From: Pseudoneurospora amorphoporcata
Taxonomy: Eukaryota; Ascomycota; Sordariomycetes; Sordariales; Sordariaceae
Reading direction: 5' to 3'
Assembly: GCA_033297205.1 (NCBI GenBank)
Contig: MU859159.1
Location: 1 to 64,000 of the forward strand
DNA length: 64,000 nucleotides
Below are positions 59,416-64,000 of this stretch, one piece after another. The notes below the pieces were generated by a model, which was given only the letters and a program-made list of their open reading frames with translations, made no database searches and was not told the origin of the DNA. The translations under genes and the position numbers were made by a program. Within the stretch, counting starts at the first letter, position 1, and every line of letters starts with the position of its first letter.

Positions 59416-59525
59416 CTTAGAAAGTGCGATTGTGTTGGGGTGGGTTTCGGTGGGTTTTTGGTGGATGTTGGAGGATGATGTTGTGAGGAGGAAGGAGCGA
59501 AGCAGAGGAATGAGGGGGGACGGGC

Positions 59526-59532
59526 TTTTATG
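59526..59532 (-). promoter_or_regulatory. TATA-like element of paralogue B
   Basis: CATAAAA on the minus strand, 111-117 bp upstream of the paralogue B ATG, comparable in position to those of A, C and D. Confidence 0.45.
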
Positions 59533-60177
59533 TCGAGAGACGACTGGAACTGAATAACCTAGGAGAGTGAACAGCCAGCCTGATCAGAAAACCTTCAAGG
59601 TTGGTACGTGAACATTGTGGTTGATCCCCTTCGCTTGCAGCTGATGTTCGTTGCATACAAGTTTCTGTCACAACCAGGTCGGTGACTGGAAGCTTACAAA
59701 GTGAACAGTCTCCGGAAACCACTAAACCATGGTGAACCTTGACCCAATCAATCCTGTATGTCCAAAGGTTCTGTCCATCCCGTAAATGCTAATGTAGCCT
59801 AGATAACTCGTTACGTCGATGGAGTGCGAGTGTTCGTAATAAGTTACAGCTCGACATCGCGTACCAAATCCTTGAAGTTTTTGAATAGTGTTCTCGACGG
59901 CTAATCAACAGTGCCATGCACATGTGAAGAATGAGAGCAATTGGATTTGAGGACATAAAGAGGCTGCGAGAGCAAGTTTCATGGAAAACATTGAACGCAA
60001 GTTCCAACAAGGGAATTATGCAAGGTGTTGAGAACTTCCCGTATTGTATGATGTTGGAAGGGAAAATAAAGATATATCTTGTTAGTATCCTCTCATTTTT
60101 CCGTGTGTCCATCACCCAGACTGAGGACAAATTGGTGTGTCGTTCAGATACTCGAACGTGATTTCCCGCAGGACATC
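59533..60177. other. Intergenic between paralogues B and C
   Basis: About 640 bp. A 131-codon minus-strand frame (59789-60184) shows no recognised motif and overlaps the 3' end of copy C. No other feature is seen. Confidence 0.45.
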
Positions 60178-60753
60178 CTAACAAGTCGAATTTCGAGCGC
60201 TAGGGCCCTTATCTGTCTCCTTGGGAGACTCACCATCCTCCTGCTGCGCCTTCGGAGCATGCATCGACGTCGTCAGGCCGCTGGTGGGCTTGGTACCTCC
60301 ATGATCACGAACGAACTTGCTAAAATCAGGGGATGACCTCCCGCGGGGACGTAATCCTTGTTATGGCCGACCTGTGGGATGGAAGTGTTGGGTTAGTGAT
60401 CACTGTTTCTCAGTTGTTATCCAATTCAGACGGTTGGCATGTTGCGGCTAAATCATGAAGCCAGTTCAATATCCGTACCTTTTTCTTTTCCACGGATTCA
60501 CGATCGGTGTCAATGTACCACTGCTTGACTTCTGCATCGCTCATGTGATGGAGAGCATGACGGTCCGCGTTCTTTTTCTGGGGATCATGCTGCTGAGACG
60601 GGACTGTTGCGCCTTCGTAGTATTTCGCTTCGACGGGGGCTGATCTTTAGCCTGTTCCTCTTTGGCCTGGTTTGCGCGATGGGCATCGCATGCAGCTTGG
60701 CTGCGATACGCGTTTGGGTAAAACGACTTGTTCGGCTGGGGGAAGTCTGACCT
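60178..60753 (-). pseudogene. Paralogue C, start codon lost and two frameshifts
   Basis: Homology spans 60753-60479 and 60371-60178 around a 107-bp intron. The position of the family ATG reads AGG, followed by SDFPQPNKSFYPNAYRSQAA, and no in-frame ATG is found upstream. The N-terminal part is in one frame, while the pre-intron block HHMSDAEVKQWYIDTDRE is in another. A 1-nt deletion is implied between about 60580 and 60650, and exon 1 is 275 rather than 276 nt. Exon 2 opens VGHNKDYVPAGG, then slips near 60335 into SPDFSKFVRDHGG and TTSMHAPKAQQEDG; it is 194 rather than 195 nt. Three independent lesions make this a clear pseudogene unless the assembly is faulty. The tail is longer and more acidic than in copy D. 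Confidence 0.72.
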
Positions 60754-60850
60754 CTTGATGTGGTGATGGTTTCGATGGCTTGATGTGGGTTCGAGATGGT
60801 GGCTTGTGTCGAGAAAGTAAAAGAGAGACGGGAACGGAGGGGAGCATCGA

Positions 60851-60860
60851 TCTTAAATAG
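60851..60860 (-). promoter_or_regulatory. TATA-like element of paralogue C
   Basis: CTATTTAAGA on the minus strand, 98-107 bp upstream of the mutated start position of paralogue C. Confidence 0.4.
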
Positions 60861-62766
60861 TGCGACACTATACCTCGACTCAACCATGTTCCATCTCAAT
60901 CGGTTTCATGACTAGAAGCTTCAGAAGTTTGCTTCGGCCTAGTTACAAAGTACCTTTCAGTCAGCCTAATCTAGTCATTCCGTCCCCATTGTACTTTTAC
61001 AGGGCTCTGACTAACGCTGGCCTTCTCAAAAACAGGCTATCTTCTGTACGAAGTAAGTCGAGGAAGAAAGGGGGGATCTCGTGCGAGTCTAGCAGGGTTT
61101 GGCTGGGTAAGGTATGAATGAATAGAACGGTGATGCGGTCACAAAGTTCAGCCTGCAGAAGGAAGAACAAGAGAATGTAATACAGTTGCTACAACTTCAA
61201 TAAGAACACGGAGATAAGAAAGCAAATGTTGCAATAGAGGAGGAAAATGGTTTTGGTAATTGGGCATAAAGAATGTTGTTGTGTGCTGGAACCAAGGCAG
61301 AAAGAATCGGTGGAATTGTGAGACGAGGTGAGGTTTATGTATGCGCCTTGGAATTAAATCGCCAGTATTGTGAAGGGATGCATGTAGAATTGTGTGAGAA
61401 GTAAATGCAATGCCTAAGGCCTCCGGAAGTCCGTTGCATGTTCCTCCTACATACACTGGCATGGTACTTACACGTAGGCAGGTACATGCTGCATACATTC
61501 ACTCGATCTCATCAACTGCACTAGTGCCTTGGCCAGGTTGAAGAAGCTTCCCAACCTTCTGGTATCTTAACCTGGAAAGGTGAGGTACCAGTCTCCCCGA
61601 ACTTGTTCGATATGGGCCTTGCCCATTCACCTCGGCATTCTCAGACACTCTGTCATCGCAAAAACTGCTGACGTAGATCCGTATACCTTTTGAGTCAAGA
61701 TTAAAAATACCATTCACCTGTGGCTAGTCGCGTAATAATGCCAGTCATCCCGCAGGTTCACCTTCAGATGCTCGATAGCCAAAACAGCGCCGTAACGGCT
61801 ACATGGTCGGGAAATGGGACAGGGACCTGGTTACTGCACACATGAAGAATAAAAAGTAGGGGCTTTCTTAGGGATAGAAAGTGGAAGTGGATGTGGAAGG
61901 TATTCGAAGGGGGAGCATGATGTTTTCAAAAGGTGATAGAATGTAGTCTGGAAGGGTTTGGTTGCTCAAAGCTAAGGTAAGGCGACTGAAAGAGACGGAG
62001 TTGACAGGATCGGTGTTCATTCCAAACATTGGTGCACAGAACACTAGAAAACTTTCCGCGACGGAAGCCCATTGACTCTCGATCAGATTGGTAAACCTTG
62101 AGAAGCTTGACAACGATGTCCTGATTCTTCCATTTTTACTGCCGGGGGTGCCGTCCGGTTTAAATACGAGGCGCGGTAGCTGTGGCGCTGAAGATATCAC
62201 GGGGACAGAATCCATGAATAAATTCGGATCAACATGAAGACCGATGAGAAGGCACTGTGGCGGTAGTTGGGATGTTTCTTTTTGGCAAATGCAGAACAAG
62301 ACACAAGATGTGGTGTTGAACCCACATGGTCCTGATGTTGGCAGAGGGCAAGAGAACGACCAACTTGATTGAGATTTCCCCGCAAAAACAGTCCAGAAGT
62401 GATCATCGACATTCTTCGATTTGAACACATGTTTGATACTCAAATGCCAACGAACAGCTTTTGGTGACTACCTATAGTGATCATTTGCAACATTCGGTTC
62501 CTCCCTAATCACTCATTCCTGCCTACCTTAATGTTCCTGGCGAAAACAGTGTTGACTCCACGATCAACAGACAAATAGCCGTAATACCTGTCCATCCCTG
62601 CTACTACAACCACGGAAGCAAAAAGCTAACAACAATGTTGAATCGCTAAAGTCCTCATGGGAATCTAGATAGAACAACTTGATGCTGACTATTTCTATGT
62701 CGAAGGAGTTAATTACAAGTCCCAGTCATCCAACTACTCCTGACAGTTGATGTACTTACTTTGGCA
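60861..62766. other. Intergenic between paralogues C and D
   Basis: About 1.9 kb. A 191-codon minus-strand frame (61868-62443) opens with TTG and has no recognised motif. The rest has shorter frames. I cannot support a gene, though a spliced one is possible. Confidence 0.45.
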
Positions 62767-63598
62767 TCAGTTCCTACCCTGAGGCTTAGCAACAACCGAG
62801 TTGGGGGCCTTCTTCGGTGCATGCATTGAGTCCTTGAGCCCACCAGCCTTGGTGTTGGTGCCATTGAACCGCTTGCGAAAGTCGCTGAAGTCAGGCTGGC
62901 GGCCATCAGCTGGGATGTAAGTGTCGGATCTTCCGGCCTGTATAATTTGCACCATGTTAGTGAAGCTGTCCATAACTACAAATGTATGTGCACTGTGATA
63001 ATAGCATAAAGTTACGTACCGCTTTGTCCCTCTCGTAATCAGCGTTCGCTTCGCGGTAAAAGTCACGAACATACTCGACTAGCTCCTCCTCCGTCGGCAA
63101 GCGATACTCGTCCTTGTTGGTAGAAGTCTTCGCGTTCTGTGTGACCTGTCTGTTTTGTGGCTTCTGGAACGGCTCCTTCTTGAGAGCGTTGTTGTTTCCA
63201 CGGAATGAGTCCTCAGCTTGGCCGCGATAGCCGTTCGCCCTGAAGGTGCTGTTTGACTTGTTGAAGTCGTTGTTGGCGCGGGGGTTGCGGTAGGCGTTCT
63301 TGTTGAAAGTGTTGCCGGGATTGTGAGTGTTGTTGCTGCTATGGGCTTGGCCGCGATGGCCGTTCAGGTTGACAGACATGCCGGGCTTTTGAGCATCGTT
63401 GGCGACACGGACCTGGGCGCGATAGCCGTTGCGGTCAAAGGTTTTGACGGGCTTGGGGGCGTCGTAGTTCAAGGGGTTGCCGGGCTTAGGAGCGCCGCTG
63501 TTGACTTAAGCGGAAGCTTTGATGTGGGCATTATATGCATCCTTGCTGCGATAAGCCATGGGGTTAAAGGCAGCGCTGCGCTTCGGAAAGTCTGACAT
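62767..63598 (-). pseudogene. Paralogue D, in-frame TAA at codon 31, otherwise intact
   Basis: Exons 63598-63020 and 62937-62767 (82-bp intron, GTACGT donor, phase 0) would give 249 residues. It starts MSDFPKRSAAFNPMAYRS. At 63508-63506 a TAA interrupts the frame; translation of the same frame then continues through four further F-x-x-N-x-[Y/H]-R repeats (KTFDRNGYRA, SVNLNGHRG, NTFNKNAYRN, STFRANGYRG), an acidic helix EEELVEYVRDFYREANADYE and the intron. Exon 2 has AGRSDTYIPADGRQPDFSDF and GGLKDSMHAPKKAP. The reading frame is clean on both sides of the stop. CAA to TAA is a C-to-T change in CpA context, the RIP preference. Translation could restart at a later in-frame ATG (PG-MSVN), or this may be a null allele of this strain. 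Confidence 0.66.
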
Positions 63599-63737
63599 GT
63601 TGATAGTGTTGCGGTGCGAGGTGTGGTGTGTGGTGTGTGGTGTGGGTTGTGTGCGTGGATGTTCTGATATTCGGTATGTCGAAAGTTGTGCAGAGGGAAA
63701 GCCGAGTGGAGGAGGGAAAATTGGAGGGGGAGGAGGA

Positions 63738-63744
63738 TCTTATA
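63738..63744 (-). promoter_or_regulatory. TATA-like element of paralogue D
   Basis: TATAAGA on the minus strand, 140-146 bp upstream of the paralogue D ATG. Confidence 0.4.
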
Positions 63745-64000
63745 CTAGCAATTAAATTCAAGAACCTGGGTCGATTAGAAGGCCTCTTCACTGCCAGTTG
63801 ATTCCGAGAACCTGTAATGTTCAGGAAGCATGTTTACCAACAGCTGAATTTGACAACCTGTAATTATAAGCAACTCCTCTGTTCACCGACAGTCTTGATG
63901 TTCATTTACCTTGACATAGGATTGCGAACCTTCCGAGGCTTGGCAAGTTCTTGCCATGTTATGGATATTGAACCTGGATATCTGTAAGAATTAGCTCCAG
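63745..64000. other. Upstream flank of paralogue D, window end
   Basis: Promoter-side sequence of paralogue D with the direct repeat at 63795-63864. Whether another family copy lies beyond the window cannot be seen. Confidence 0.5.
63795..63864 (+). repeat. 24-bp imperfect direct repeat upstream of paralogue D
   Basis: CAG[T/C]TGA...GA.AACCTGTAAT occurs at 63795-63818 and 63841-63864, 46 bp apart. The conserved core is AACCTGTAAT. It could be a duplicated regulatory site. Confidence 0.7.

Noticed and set aside
61868..62443. 191-codon minus-strand frame between copies C and D
   Set aside because: Opens with TTG, no family motif (no AYR or SMHAPK) and no supportable upstream exon.
1..64000. 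CRISPR array, rRNA or phage features
   Set aside because: No regularly spaced identical repeats, no rRNA-like sequence and a clear eukaryotic intron pattern throughout.

Overview
The window looks like chromosomal DNA of a filamentous ascomycete, most likely Sordariales and Neurospora-like. Protein genes are split by short introns (mostly 55-170 bp) with GTAAGT/GTACGT-type donors, CTAAC/CTGAC branch sites and CAG acceptors. Intergenic regions are long, promoters are CT-rich, there is one dispersed tRNA, and the first ~1.5 kb is an AT-rich, TpA-rich, ORF-free tract of the kind left by repeat-induced point mutation (RIP). Identifications rest on recognised motifs and on my own splice reconstruction. 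Nothing was searched against a database.

Layout. 1-1550: RIP-like relic. 2594-2776: possible 60-residue Cys-rich small protein. 5949-6019: tRNA-Gly(GCC). 6945-10547: intronless SNF2-family ATPase. 14178-18563: F-box/LRR-like protein with a 1,071-bp intron. 19082-19972 (-): Jac1/HscB J-protein. 21335-22651: COP9 signalosome subunit 4. 23242-24225 (-): three-exon SGNH hydrolase. 25819-27672: flavocytochrome b2-like FMN dehydrogenase, four exons. 27673-33620: almost 6 kb without a credible gene but with a ~40-bp-arm inverted repeat. 33621-34843: membrane-anchored DUF3712-type protein. 36109-37352 (-): HCNGP/SAP30BP-like protein, divergent from 37979-38969, proteasome beta-7 (Pre4). 39774-42346 (-): glutamine:fructose-6-phosphate amidotransferase. 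46642-48026 (-): 26S proteasome ATPase Rpt4. 48999-49877: metallo-beta-lactamase-fold protein. 50244-53009 (-): seven-exon protein joining a SesB/DUF676-like alpha/beta hydrolase to a von Willebrand A domain.

The last 8 kb (55958-63598, all minus strand) hold a tandem family of four paralogues that I do not recognise as a named family. They share an N-terminal 'SDFP...AYRS' block, repeats of an F-N-x-N-x-Y-R motif, one intron at the same place, a '[D/T]Y[V/I]PA.G' block starting exon 2, and usually an 'SMHAPK' tail. Copy A is intact. Copy B has a 1-nt frameshift just before its intron, copy C has lost its start codon and has two frameshifts, and copy D has one in-frame TAA of the CpA-to-TpA kind. 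All four keep a TATA-like element 98-146 bp upstream of the start.

How the genes fit together: csn-4, pre4 and rpt4 belong to ubiquitin/proteasome biology, and the F-box protein may be an SCF substrate receptor, but spacing and orientation suggest independent transcription units. Jac1 serves mitochondrial Fe-S assembly and GFA1 feeds chitin precursor synthesis. The two most unusual things are the hydrolase-vWA fusion and the decaying paralogue array.
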